Positions 17,008 to 25,397 are shown, counted from the first letter of the stretch. The stretch: DNA of 28,370 nucleotides from CAYMRB01 sp964392615 (GCA_964392615.1 CAYMRB010000073.1:1-28370), one strand, 5' to 3'. Translations and numbers: made by a program. Notes: a model not told the origin generated them from the sequence alone.

Positions 17008-18864
17008 ATGCCCACGTCCTCGAACACGGCCGACCTGCAGAAGCTGCTCCGTGACGACCGGAGCTTCCGAAGACTCGCCCGACGACTCGTCGCCGCAGAT
17101 GCGGACGCGGACGACGTGTTGCAGGAAGCCGGACTGGCCGCGCTCGAGTCCGCGCCACAGGAGCTGAGACGCCCGCGTTCGTGGTTGGCCCGGGTCGTCG
17201 CCAACTTCGCGCGGAAGCGTCAGCGAGAGGAGAGTCGGCGTCGGATCCGCGAGCGCTCGGTCGCGAGAGCAGAGCGAGTGGCCGCGTCACCCGCTGAAGC
17301 GCTCGAGAGGGCGGAGCTCCGACGCCGCGTGCTCGAGGCGGTCCTCGCCCTGCGAGAGCCGTATCGGTCCACGATCGTGCTGCGCTTCCTCGAAGAGATG
17401 CGCGTCGACCGCGTCGCGGAGCTCCAGGGCGTTCCGGTGGGTACCGTCAAGACGCGTTCCTCGCGGGCGCTCCAGCTCCTGCGCGAACGACTGACGCGCG
17501 CGTACGGAGCTCCCGAGACGTGGATCGTTTTGATCGCGTCTCTCGTATTCCCTTCGACCGCCGCGTCCGCCGCGTCCGCCGCCGCGCGAGCGGACGGACT
17601 CTCGAGGAGTGCGGCCGGATCTTGTGCCGCGAAGGCCGGAGTGTGCTCGATGAGTGTGAAGGCTGTGACGACCTCCGTGTGTCTGTCGGTCGCGATCGCA
17701 GCGGCCGTCGGCGCGGCTCTCTATGAATCATCGAGAGACGGTGGGCAGGAACGGACGGTGGCGAGCCGCGCAGGAACGAACCTCGAGTCCGACAGAATCG
17801 CCGCCAAGACCGAGCATCGGTCGGGGACGGCCGAGCGCGGTCACAGCGGCGAGTGGCCGGGCGCGATCGACGGATCGGCGAGCCCGGCAGAACCCACCGC
17901 GTTGGCCCCTTCGGGAGCGAACCGCACCGAGGGCGTCGAAGCCCGTCGAGCCGCCGATGACGAGGGCCCTCCCGGTCTCGCACCGGCGCAGAGCGAAGCG
18001 AGAACCTGGGTCCGTGCCACCATCGAGGAGCTGCGCGAACTCTTTGGCGAGGGCGGTCGCAAGGGCTGGCAAGGCGTCGGCCGTCGGCTCGCAGAGCTCG
18101 CGGAGTTCCCCCTCGAGGCGGAGGAGGCGCTCGACGAGCTTCTCGGGCTGTGGGAGGAGGAAACCGACGCCGCATTCCTCGAGGCGGTGATGCACCACCT
18201 CCCGCTGGCGGGAACCGGATTCCAGAAGCGCATCCTGGCAGACACCGAGCTCCACGAGGGGATTTGGGAGCTGTACGAAACGGAGGAGTCGCCGGAGAAG
18301 CGAATGGCGCTGCTGCGATTCTTCGCCTACAGCCCGACTCTGAGCTCATCGCGCATGGGCCACTTCGCCAGCCTGGCTCAGACCGACGAGCACGAGGTGG
18401 TCAGGCAGCTCGCCGTCGATGCGGTCGCGTCCAATCGCGAGCTCCTCGCCGAGACCTGGAGCATACTCGCTCATGTGTACGAATTCGACTCCGCGGCGAC
18501 GTGCCGGGAGACGGCGATCCGCGGGCTGGCGCACGTCGAGGACGAGCGCGCGGCGGCGCTCGTCACGGCAGCGTTTTCAGCGCCCGAGGAGAGCGTTCGA
18601 GCGGCGGCTCTCGGCTCCGCCGCGGGAAAGCGCATTCCCGCGGTAGTCACGGGCGGGGACACCAGCGCGTATCTTCTGGGGGAGTTCCGTGCGGCGGCGA
18701 GTCGCTCGTACAAGGAGGTGCTGATCGAGCGTCTCATCGAGATCGACCAGGCGGCGCTGCGAGACGAGCTCCACCGCTCTATCGAATCAGAGAAGGACTG
18801 GGCGATACGACGAACCTATCGCAAGGCGCTGGAGCGGATCGACGGAGAGGTGCCAACGCCGTGA
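17008..18864 (+). CDS. ECF sigma factor fused to membrane helix and helical-repeat (HEAT-like) domain
   Basis: GAGGGAGCGAAGAGA precedes the ATG. The 618 residues begin with sigma region 2 (DADADDVLQEAGLAALESAPQ, RSWLARVVANFARKRQREE, about 18-80). Region 4 follows (about 107-165): LALREPYRSTIVLRFLEEMRVDRVAELQGVPVGTVKTRSSRALQLLRERL, including the DNA-binding helix-turn-helix. A hydrophobic stretch (WIVLIASLVFPSTAAS, about 171-190) and a clear TM helix (VTTSVCLSVAIAAAVGAALYES, about 217-238) come next. A charged, disordered linker (about 240-328) leads to about 290 residues of alpha-helical repeats resembling HEAT (e.g. HEVVRQLAVDAVASNRELLAETW, TCRETAIRGLAHVEDERAAALV). Sigma factors with C-terminal membrane extensions are known in planctomycetes. 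The fusion suggests control by membrane tethering or an in-cis sensor rather than a separate anti-sigma; no anti-sigma gene adjoins. If only the second segment spans the membrane, the repeats are extracytoplasmic; if both do, they are cytoplasmic. Confidence 0.9.
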   Translation: MPTSSNTADLQKLLRDDRSFRRLARRLVAADADADDVLQEAGLAALESAPQELRRPRSWLARVVANFARKRQREESRRRIRERSVARAERVAASPAEALERAELRRRVLEAVLALREPYRSTIVLRFLEEMRVDRVAELQGVPVGTVKTRSSRALQLLRERLTRAYGAPETWIVLIASLVFPSTAASAASAAARADGLSRSAAGSCAAKAGVCSMSVKAVTTSVCLSVAIAAAVGAALYESSRDGGQERTVASRAGTNLESDRIAAKTEHRSGTAERGHSGEWPGAIDGSASPAEPTALAPSGANRTEGVEARRAADDEGPPGLAPAQSEARTWVRATIEELRELFGEGGRKGWQGVGRRLAELAEFPLEAEEALDELLGLWEEETDAAFLEAVMHHLPLAGTGFQKRILADTELHEGIWELYETEESPEKRMALLRFFAYSPTLSSSRMGHFASLAQTDEHEVVRQLAVDAVASNRELLAETWSILAHVYEFDSAATCRETAIRGLAHVEDERAAALVTAAFSAPEESVRAAALGSAAGKRIPAVVTGGDTSAYLLGEFRAAASRSYKEVLIERLIEIDQAALRDELHRSIESEKDWAIRRTYRKALERIDGEVPTP

Positions 18865-18922
18865 ACGGCCGCGCTGGAAGAGCCCGAACCGATACCGAGC
18901 AGGGACGTCCTCCTGCCGAGTC

Positions 18923-21562
18923 TCACCGCCACGACTGGAGCGTCACCGGGCCGAGCAAGCCGGACGGTCGCAGCTCCCACTTCGACGCGTCGAACTTCTG
19001 GTAGAGGTGGTTGACGAAGTTGATGTCATGGAACCGCTTCCACGCGACGCCGCGGACGTCGAGGTCTCGGATGCGGTTCGCCGACAGATTCGTGACCTCG
19101 ACGACCAGCTCGTTCGTCCCGCGTCGAAGGTACGGACCGATCTCGAGTCGGAACGGATGCGCGACCACGATGCCGACCGGCTTGCCGTTCACGCTCACGC
19201 GCGCGCTCTCGCGAACGTCGCCGAGATCGAGGAGCCAGTGACCTTCCTTGACGTCCGCCAGATCGAAACGGATGCGACACCGCGCCGCGCCGGCGAAGCG
19301 CTTCGCCTCGTCCCCGCCGAGATCGGTCCACGACTTCAGCTCTCGGGTGGTGATGGCCGGCGGCAAGGTCGGACCGCCCTCGACGAACTCGATGCGCCAC
19401 TCGCCCGCCAGCGGGAACGACGCGTCGAGCTCGAAGCGCACCGGCCACGCCGCGCCATCAATGCGTCTGCCGGTGAGCGCGCGGAGAATCCGCGTCTCGC
19501 CCGGCGCCAATTGCAGCAGAACTTCGGTAGCGACGTCGCCGCGAGTTCGAGCGACTCCGGCCGCCCCGGTCATCGGGTCCATGAGGATGACCGACTTCGC
19601 GGTCGTGGCGATCCGGACCCAACCGTCCACCGCACGCGCGGAGTGGTTGGCGATGAAGTAGTGCACGTCGTCCCCCACACGACGGCGAATGAACTGAAGC
19701 TCCCGGTCGACCATCGACTCGCGGGCGATGCGCGCGTCCTCGAGTAGCTGCCCGAGATCATCGCCCACGACGAACCGGCCCTTTCCGACCGCGGTCACGC
19801 AGCCATCGCTCGGCTGCAAGCGTCCCAGCAGATCTCGCAGTGCCTTCGCACGCTCCGCGCTGCGGTGCAGACCGGGAACCTCTCGGGGCAGGTCTTTCCA
19901 GACGAGGATCGTCGCGCCCTGCTCCGCCAGCTCGACGAGACGCTCGACAGTGCTCGTCTTCATCGCCGCCGCGTTCGGAACGAGAACGCAGCGATACCTC
20001 GCCCCGCCCGTCTCGAGCTGTCTTCCGTCGTTCTTTACACCTTCGAGCTGCTTGTCCGACACGAAATCGAACGCATACCCACGGTCGGCCATCCACTGCC
20101 CCGCTCGCCCGCAGTCGGTGTCGTCGAGCCACGCCGGGTGGTGAACGGTGAACCGGGGATCTGCGCGTCCCGGAACGGACCACAAGTCGTAGACCGGCCA
20201 GTAGAGCAGCACGTCGTTGTGGGGACGGCCGCTCTGCAGCACGCTCTGGCAACGGGCGATGTAGGTGTTGAGCGCGAGGATGTCGCGGAAGATCGAGTTG
20301 CGCGGATTCGCCTGGGTCGACGCGTAGAACAGCCACCCCGGCCACATCGCACGCTGCGGCGAGAAACACGCGCCGTGGTAGTAGATGCCGTTGATCCCGT
20401 TCAGCATCAGCCGATCCGCCTCGGCCTTGATCTGCGACAGCGCGGCGTTGTAGTGGTTGCGCAGCCAGGTGAAGCTCTCCGACACGACGAGCGTGTGTCC
20501 GGCGACATGCGCGGCCGACGACGCGAAGCGGTTGATTCCGTCGCTCTGATGGTCGGCGCGAATGTTCTGCGGGTCGCGCCGGAAGCCGGGGATGTCGAAC
20601 TTGCTCGCACCGAACACCTCGGTCTCGGGAATCGCCGCGGCCGCGTACATGTCCAGCAGGTTCGCCGGGGCGCCGTGCGCCTGCATGCGCAGCTTGCTGC
20701 CGCGCCCCTCGCCCCAGGCGACGATCATCTCGACGCTGTCGAGAAGGACATCCGACAGTGTCTCGCGGTAGTCGCAGAGGACGCGCTTGATCACGCCGGC
20801 GTCGCCACGATTCGCGAACACCGCGCCGTACGCTTCGAGGTCGTAGCCACGCCGCTTCTGGAATTCCACGAGGAACTCGGGGCACCAATTGCCGGTGTTC
20901 TCGAACGAGTCGTAGTAGAACGCGCGCGGGGAGAGGCCCTTGCCCGCGGCGAACTTCCGGTCGATGTGCTCCAGATGGAAGGCGACGGCAGCTCGTGAGT
21001 ACGGGTTGATCGCCAGGCCCGTGCCGCCCTTGCCCCCGCGCTTGACCCTCGTCCCCTGTCGCCGGATCTTCAGACGGCCGTTCTCGTCGGCACCGGCGAT
21101 CTGCATCTCCGAGTGGCTCTCGGTCACGTGTGGCCCACCCATGCGCCAACCGCCGCCCGGCGTCAGGTCGATGTGGATCCCGAGGCGCCGCCCCTCGCGC
21201 ACCGCGTGGTTGAACATCGCGAACCACTGCGCCGAGAAGAGCTCGATCGCGCGGTGCTCCTGACCGCGCACGCCGTAGATGCCGATCGTGCCGAGGTTGC
21301 CGAATCCCGCCGCGCGGTACGTCTCCATGTTCCACGTCAGGTCGGCCTCGGTGACGGCGCTGTCCGGCCACCACCAGTACGCGCCCGGTCTCGCCTCGGC
21401 GCGCTCCTCCGGCCAGGCGAAGTCACCAGTCTGGTTCGCCGTGGCGAGATACGGCGCCGGTGTCGTCCAGGATGGCGTCGACAGCGTCTCTTCCGCCCGC
21501 ATCGAGGCCGTGATCGGGGCGAGCACCACCAAGGCGACAAGGACATGCCATGCGGTCTTCAT
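18923..21562 (-). CDS. Secreted GH106-type alpha-L-rhamnosidase
   Basis: The frame is open to 21739, but the ATG at 21562 has AGGTAGGA just upstream and begins a signal peptide (MKTAWHVLVALVVLAPITASMRAEE). This gives 879 residues, normal for GH106. Landmarks are RPGAYWWWPDSAVTEADLTWNMETYRAAGFGNLGTIGIYG near the catalytic-domain start, IHIDLTPGGGWRMGGPHV, SPRAFYYDSFENTGNWCPEFLVEFQKRRGYD, and LVVSESFTWLRNHYNAALSQIKAEADRLMLNGINGIYYHG, with E362 a candidate catalytic Glu. A glutamine-amidotransferase-like accessory region (about 520-610) is followed by a C-terminal galactose-binding-like sandwich (about 740-879; RESARVSVNGKPVGIVVAHPFRLEIGPYLRRGTNELVVEVTNLSANR). GH106 enzymes release L-rhamnose by inversion from pectic or other rhamnosides, with calcium. 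It is last in a co-directional block, 73 bases after the PQQ-like gene, and converges with the sigma gene across 58 bp. Confidence 0.9.
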   Translation of the reverse strand: MKTAWHVLVALVVLAPITASMRAEETLSTPSWTTPAPYLATANQTGDFAWPEERAEARPGAYWWWPDSAVTEADLTWNMETYRAAGFGNLGTIGIYGVRGQEHRAIELFSAQWFAMFNHAVREGRRLGIHIDLTPGGGWRMGGPHVTESHSEMQIAGADENGRLKIRRQGTRVKRGGKGGTGLAINPYSRAAVAFHLEHIDRKFAAGKGLSPRAFYYDSFENTGNWCPEFLVEFQKRRGYDLEAYGAVFANRGDAGVIKRVLCDYRETLSDVLLDSVEMIVAWGEGRGSKLRMQAHGAPANLLDMYAAAAIPETEVFGASKFDIPGFRRDPQNIRADHQSDGINRFASSAAHVAGHTLVVSESFTWLRNHYNAALSQIKAEADRLMLNGINGIYYHGACFSPQRAMWPGWLFYASTQANPRNSIFRDILALNTYIARCQSVLQSGRPHNDVLLYWPVYDLWSVPGRADPRFTVHHPAWLDDTDCGRAGQWMADRGYAFDFVSDKQLEGVKNDGRQLETGGARYRCVLVPNAAAMKTSTVERLVELAEQGATILVWKDLPREVPGLHRSAERAKALRDLLGRLQPSDGCVTAVGKGRFVVGDDLGQLLEDARIARESMVDRELQFIRRRVGDDVHYFIANHSARAVDGWVRIATTAKSVILMDPMTGAAGVARTRGDVATEVLLQLAPGETRILRALTGRRIDGAAWPVRFELDASFPLAGEWRIEFVEGGPTLPPAITTRELKSWTDLGGDEAKRFAGAARCRIRFDLADVKEGHWLLDLGDVRESARVSVNGKPVGIVVAHPFRLEIGPYLRRGTNELVVEVTNLSANRIRDLDVRGVAWKRFHDINFVNHLYQKFDASKWELRPSGLLGPVTLQSWR

Positions 21563-21635
21563 GGTCCTACCTGCGATCTCGTGGGTGGGATGCGCAGTGC
21601 GGATCCCGCGCCGCGCGGGGATTCGAAACAGCGGA

Positions 21636-22904
21636 TCAGCGCTTCTCGAGCCGATACAGGTGCGTCCGCGTGCGCAGGAAGATCGCCTTTCCCGCGACCG
21701 CCGGCGACGACATGCAGCCCTCGTCGAGCTGATTGACACCGAGCTTGCGAAACTCGCGTCCCGGAGCGAGCAACGCCGTCTTGCCCGCCTCGTCGCAGAA
21801 GACCATCGCCCCGTCGACGACGATCGGAGACGCCGAGAAGTTGCCTCCGAGCCGACCGGTCCAAACCTGCTCGCCGGTCTTCGCGTCGAGACACGACACG
21901 ATGCCGCCGCGGTCGACGACGCTGTAGATCAGGTCGCCGATCAACAGGCTCGAGGTCTTCGACCCGACGCCGCGCGTGACGTGCCACTCGACGTGGCTCT
22001 TCGTGACGTCGCCCTTGCCGTCCGGTCGGACCGCGAGCAGCTCGCCCTTGCCGAAGCCGGTGTTGACGATGACGAGTCCGTGCCCCCACAGCGGCCGCGC
22101 GGTGCTCGAAAAGCGCGAGAAGCGCACCTGCCAGCTCTCTTCGCCGGTCAACGGGTCATAGGAGAATGCCGCCTTCGACCCGGCGCTGATCATCTGCGTG
22201 CGCCCCGCGGCCTCGATGACGATCGGTGTCGAGTACGCCTTCTTGAAGTCGCCGTCGTCGGTGCCGTAGTCGTTCGAGCGATTCGTCTTCCAGACGGTGT
22301 CGCCCGTGCGCTTGTCGAGCGCCACGACGTACTGATAGTCGTAGCCGTCGTAGTGGCAGATGTAGAGGTGCTTCCACAGGATCGGCGACGAGCCGGGGCC
22401 GCGCCAGTGGTTACACGGCAGGTCGCGTCGCGTCCACACGGTCTTGCCCGTTCGCCGCTCGAGACATGCCGTTCCGTACGTGCCGAAGCTGACCCAGACG
22501 TGGTCTCCTTCGAGCACGGGCGACGGCGACGCGTAGCTGTTCGTCGTGTGAATCTCATCCGGTGTCTCGACCTGAAAGAGCTCGAGATCATGAACGATCG
22601 CGCCGGTATCGCGCGCGACGCAGACCGCATACAGCTTCTTGCCGTCCGGTGTGGCCGTCGTCAACCACACCTGGTTGCCGAGCACGACGGGCGACGACCA
22701 GCCGCGATCGTGGATGGCGGTCTTCCAGCGGACGTTCTTCGTCTCGCTCCACGTGCGCGGCACGCCGGTCGAGTCGGACGAACCGTCGCCTCGCGGACCG
22801 CGGAACTGCGGCCAGGATTCGTCCGCGAAGGCCGTCAGCGGCAACGTCAGAGCCACGGCGACAATCGCCCCACCTACGGCCCGCGCGAGAATCGATCCCG
22901 TCAT
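21636..22904 (-). CDS. Secreted PQQ-like beta-propeller protein
   Basis: Two starts are possible: GTG at 22925, overlapping the Kazal-gene stop as GTGA, or ATG at 22904, preceded by AAGGGA at 12 bases. I list the ATG because the signal peptide (ILARAVGGAIVAVALTLPLTAFADE) follows it directly; GTG would add seven residues. The protein has 422 residues, starting with the planctomycete-type WPQFRGPRGDGSSDSTGVPRTWSE motif. Propeller blades follow with recurrent motifs: SSPVVLGNQVWLTT, SPSPVLEGDHVWVSFGTYGTACLERRTGKTVWTR, VVALDKRTGDTVWKTNRS, VSCLDAKTGEQVWTGRLGG, SSPAVAGKAIFLRTRTHLYRLEK. This is the BamB/quinoprotein-like fold, but no catalytic dehydrogenase residues can be identified, so it is more likely a binding or scaffold protein. 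Coupling to the Kazal gene suggests they act together outside the cytoplasm. Confidence 0.9.
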   Translation of the reverse strand: MTGSILARAVGGAIVAVALTLPLTAFADESWPQFRGPRGDGSSDSTGVPRTWSETKNVRWKTAIHDRGWSSPVVLGNQVWLTTATPDGKKLYAVCVARDTGAIVHDLELFQVETPDEIHTTNSYASPSPVLEGDHVWVSFGTYGTACLERRTGKTVWTRRDLPCNHWRGPGSSPILWKHLYICHYDGYDYQYVVALDKRTGDTVWKTNRSNDYGTDDGDFKKAYSTPIVIEAAGRTQMISAGSKAAFSYDPLTGEESWQVRFSRFSSTARPLWGHGLVIVNTGFGKGELLAVRPDGKGDVTKSHVEWHVTRGVGSKTSSLLIGDLIYSVVDRGGIVSCLDAKTGEQVWTGRLGGNFSASPIVVDGAMVFCDEAGKTALLAPGREFRKLGVNQLDEGCMSSPAVAGKAIFLRTRTHLYRLEKR

Positions 22905-22921
22905 CGTCGAGTCGCGTCCCT

Positions 22922-24205
22922 TCACCTCGGATCGCCGTCACACGACCCGTCATGGTCCTTCTGCACGCCAGCGCGAATGCGCTCGCAGTCGTTCGCGTAC
23001 GTCCGACCGTCGCACCCGCACACCGGGTCCCAGAGATCCGGACACAAGTCGGGAATCGGCACGCATTCTCCCTGCAGGTCGGCGCCGCCGCACAAGCCCG
23101 GCGGCAGATCGCAGAACTGGCCCTCGTCGCAGGGCGTTCCGGCGAACCCGCCGCAGACGTTCGGCGATTCGCACTCGCCGACGTGGTCCAGCTGCACTCC
23201 CGCGCGGATGCGCTCGCAATCGTTCGCGTACGTTCGTCCGTCGCAGCCGCACACCGGATCCCACAGCCGCGGGCAGATATCGGGAATCGGCACGCAATCC
23301 CCCGGCAGATCGGCGCCCCCGCACAAGCCCGGCGGCAGATCGCAGAACTGGCCCTCGTCGCAGGGCGTTCCGGCGAACCCGCCGCAGACGTTCGGCGATT
23401 CGCACTCGCCGACGTGGTCCAGCTGCACTCCGGCTGCAAGGCGCTCACAGTCATTCCCGTACGTCCGACCGTCGCACCCGCACACCGGATCCCAGACGTC
23501 GGGACACACCTCGGGAATCGGCACGCACACGCCCTGCAAGTCCGCGGCGCCGCACGAGCCCGGGGGCAGGTCGCAGAGCTCGCCTCGGTCGCAGGGAACT
23601 CCGGCGATGCCGCCGCAGACGTTCGATGCCTCGCACTCGCCGACGTAGTCCAACTGCGCTCCCGCGCGGATGCGCTCGCAGTCGTTGGCGTACGTCTCGC
23701 CGTCACAGCCGCAGACCGGATCCCAGAGACGCGGACAAGCATCCGGAACGGCGACGCACATCCCCGGCGGGCTGCCGGCGGCACACGATCCGGGCTCGAG
23801 GTCGCAGAACTCGCCGTCGCTGCACTCGAGGTTCGCGACGCCGTCGCAGCGACAGAGATCGAAGCTCTCACAGCCGATCTGATCGGGAGTCCTGTCCGGC
23901 CCGCAGCGGTCCGTCCCGGGCGCAGGTACCTGTTCGCCGCCGGCGAACAGGTAGTTCAGCGTGAAGACGCCGTCGCTGAGGTCGACGGCGCCGTCATCGT
24001 TGCTGTCGGCCGCATCGACACACGATGGCTCGTCGCCACCGAGAAAGAGCCACGTGAACGTGCCGACCGCATCGCTCAGGTCCACCGAACCGTCGACGTT
24101 CATGTCGGCGCGCCGGAAGTTGTCGCCCGGAGGGGCAAGCCGGCCAAAACACGGCGTGCAGCACGTGACTAGACTCAGGATGAGAGCGGCGCAGAGCACT
24201 TTCAT
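22922..24205 (-). CDS. Secreted Kazal-repeat protein with N-terminal dockerin-like pair
   Basis: The ATG at 24205 has GAGGGA upstream. The 427 residues start with a signal peptide (about 1-21; a lipobox around LVTC is possible but has Thr at -1). Two EF-hand/dockerin-like repeats follow (about 33-90): ADMNVDGSVDLSDAVGTFTWLFLGG and ADSNDDGAVDLSDGVFTLNYLFAGG. Four Cys-rich modules come next (about 118-191, 192-268, 269-345, 346-423), each combining PC..G.FCDL.PG.CG with a Kazal core, WDPVCGCDGRTYANDCERI. Kazal domains inhibit serine proteases through a loop whose P1 residue is the second after the second Cys. Here P1 reads Arg, Asp, Arg, Asp (CPRLW, CPDVW, CPRLW, CPDLW). The modules repeat every 231 bp. 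Putting the dockerin-like part at the N-terminus is uncommon. Its likely role is protection from, or docking of, extracellular proteases; the target is unknown. Confidence 0.92.
   Translation of the reverse strand: MKVLCAALILSLVTCCTPCFGRLAPPGDNFRRADMNVDGSVDLSDAVGTFTWLFLGGDEPSCVDAADSNDDGAVDLSDGVFTLNYLFAGGEQVPAPGTDRCGPDRTPDQIGCESFDLCRCDGVANLECSDGEFCDLEPGSCAAGSPPGMCVAVPDACPRLWDPVCGCDGETYANDCERIRAGAQLDYVGECEASNVCGGIAGVPCDRGELCDLPPGSCGAADLQGVCVPIPEVCPDVWDPVCGCDGRTYGNDCERLAAGVQLDHVGECESPNVCGGFAGTPCDEGQFCDLPPGLCGGADLPGDCVPIPDICPRLWDPVCGCDGRTYANDCERIRAGVQLDHVGECESPNVCGGFAGTPCDEGQFCDLPPGLCGGADLQGECVPIPDLCPDLWDPVCGCDGRTYANDCERIRAGVQKDHDGSCDGDPR
22937..23632 (-). repeat. 231-bp tandem repeat encoding Kazal modules 2-4
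   Basis: Three in-frame units of exactly 231 bp (77 codons) lie at about 23402-23632, 23171-23401 and 22937-23170. The stretch at about 23088-23200 is identical, base for base over about 113 bp, to 23319-23431. A more diverged fourth unit reaches about 23850. The low divergence at synonymous sites points to recent duplication or gene conversion. Confidence 0.9.
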
Positions 24206-24299
24206 GGCGTTCCCTCAGATCGAAGTCCATCGATGGCCGACGCCATCCTCCCGCATCGCGGTGGCCAAGTCGAGCGATGATTGACGTCGCGAGACGCGG

Positions 24300-25331
24300 T
24301 CACCCCTTCGAGGCCGGCAGCGGCGGCGCCCGCGTCAGGCGCTCGACCAGGAGATCCTCGAACGCGCCCATATCGCGCCACTCCGTCGCGACGCGCATGT
24401 GCTTGGCCTTCGGGTCGACGACCGTGAACCCCTTGTCGGTGACCCGGATACCGAGTCTCTCCATGCGCACCAGATCGTCCTGGAAGGCGAGGTAGATCGC
24501 GACGGTGTCGAACAGCGTGCTGCTGCGCGAGTCGGCCATCTTCGCCTGCTTGCGCGCGGCGGCCCAGGCGCGATAGTTCTCGATGACAGCGCGTGCGACC
24601 GGATCGTCGGAGTCCCGCACCTTGCGGTACTTGCCGCCTGTCAGGTGCACCAGCCCGCACGTGTCGAGCGGCGTGATCGTCATGTTCCACGGCGCAGTGA
24701 AGACCTTCTGACACGCCTTCGCGTCGGCGCGCACGTTGTACTCAGCGGAGACCTTCGCGCTGCCACCGTAGCCCTTGCGCACGCTGCCGTGCATGCCGAC
24801 GAATCGCACCCGCTCGGCGATGCGCGGCTCGCGCTCGAGCGCCACGGCGAGATTGGGCACCGGCCCGACGGCGATCAGCGTCACCGGTTTCCGCGACTTC
24901 ATGATCGTGTCGATCATCGCCTGGACGCCGTCGTCGTGCACCTTGCCGGGATACTTCTTCAGATCGTAGCCCTTGATCCAAGCGGCCTGTCGACCGCCTT
25001 CGTTCTCGTTCCGCTTCCCGACGCCGATGCCGATCGCCACGTCGGTCCTGCCGGCCGTCTCGAGGAACTTGCCGAACAACCGCGCGCGGTAGAGCGGCTT
25101 CTGCTTGTCGCCGACGACGAGCTTCAGGTCGAGCTCCGGCGACTTCAACAGGAGCGCCAACGCCCAGGTGTCGTCGATGTCGTCGCCGATGTCGGAGTCG
25201 TAGATGACCGGGACCTTCTCCTTCGGCGGAGGAGCATCGCGATCCGCCGCGACGGCAGTGCTAGTCAACGACGCGATCGACAGAGCGAGGACGAACGACG
25301 ACAGGTGCAACGTCCAACGAGAAGCGTGCAT
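24300..25331 (-). CDS. Secreted nucleoside hydrolase (IUNH family)
   Basis: AAAGGAGG (25337-25344 on the opposite strand) is the strongest ribosome site in the window and fixes the ATG at 25331. The 343 residues have a signal peptide (LHLSSFVLALSIASLTSTAVAA). The calcium/ribose-binding N-terminus reads VIYDSDIGDDIDDTWALALLL, a variant with extra acidic residues compared with the common DTDPGIDDAxAL. Further family motifs are HDDGVQAMIDTIM, PVTLIAVGPVPNLAVALEREP, AEYNVRADAKACQKVFTAPWNMTITPLDTC and a late TLFDTVAIYLA carrying the usual metal-ligand Asp. Family members cleave the N-glycosidic bond of ribonucleosides to base plus ribose. Export suggests scavenging of extracellular nucleosides, or action on another N- or O-riboside. 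It lies 66 bases downstream of the tRNA nucleotidyltransferase gene and 94 bases before the Kazal gene on the same strand. Confidence 0.88.
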   Translation of the reverse strand: MHASRWTLHLSSFVLALSIASLTSTAVAADRDAPPPKEKVPVIYDSDIGDDIDDTWALALLLKSPELDLKLVVGDKQKPLYRARLFGKFLETAGRTDVAIGIGVGKRNENEGGRQAAWIKGYDLKKYPGKVHDDGVQAMIDTIMKSRKPVTLIAVGPVPNLAVALEREPRIAERVRFVGMHGSVRKGYGGSAKVSAEYNVRADAKACQKVFTAPWNMTITPLDTCGLVHLTGGKYRKVRDSDDPVARAVIENYRAWAAARKQAKMADSRSSTLFDTVAIYLAFQDDLVRMERLGIRVTDKGFTVVDPKAKHMRVATEWRDMGAFEDLLVERLTRAPPLPASKG

Positions 25332-25397
25332 GGGTGCCTCCTTTCACCCTCCCGGATGCGCGAGAAGGAGTGGAAAGTCAACCGGTAGTCCGAGCCG

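Noticed and set aside
18899..18916. GCAGG/CCTGC hairpin between the sigma and GH106 genes as a terminator
   Set aside because: Only a 5-bp stem with no T-run on either side.
22937..23632. CRISPR-like array
   Set aside because: The 231-bp repeats are in-frame protein modules, not short repeats with unique spacers.
21279..23648. 789-codon plus-strand open frame across the GH106 start, propeller and Kazal genes
   Set aside because: It spans three well-supported genes on the other strand and has no coherent domain.
22562..24172. Plus-strand repetitive open frame opposite the Kazal gene
   Set aside because: Its repeats mirror the 231-bp Kazal repeats; the Cys-spaced Kazal frame is clearly the coding one.
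24227..24236. CCATCGATGG palindrome before the Kazal gene
   Set aside because: Ten-base palindromes are common at this GC content and nothing else supports a site.
25353..25381. TTGACT/CATCCG as a housekeeping promoter for the nucleoside hydrolase
   Set aside because: The -35 is good and spacing is 17, but the -10 hexamer is far from TATAAT.
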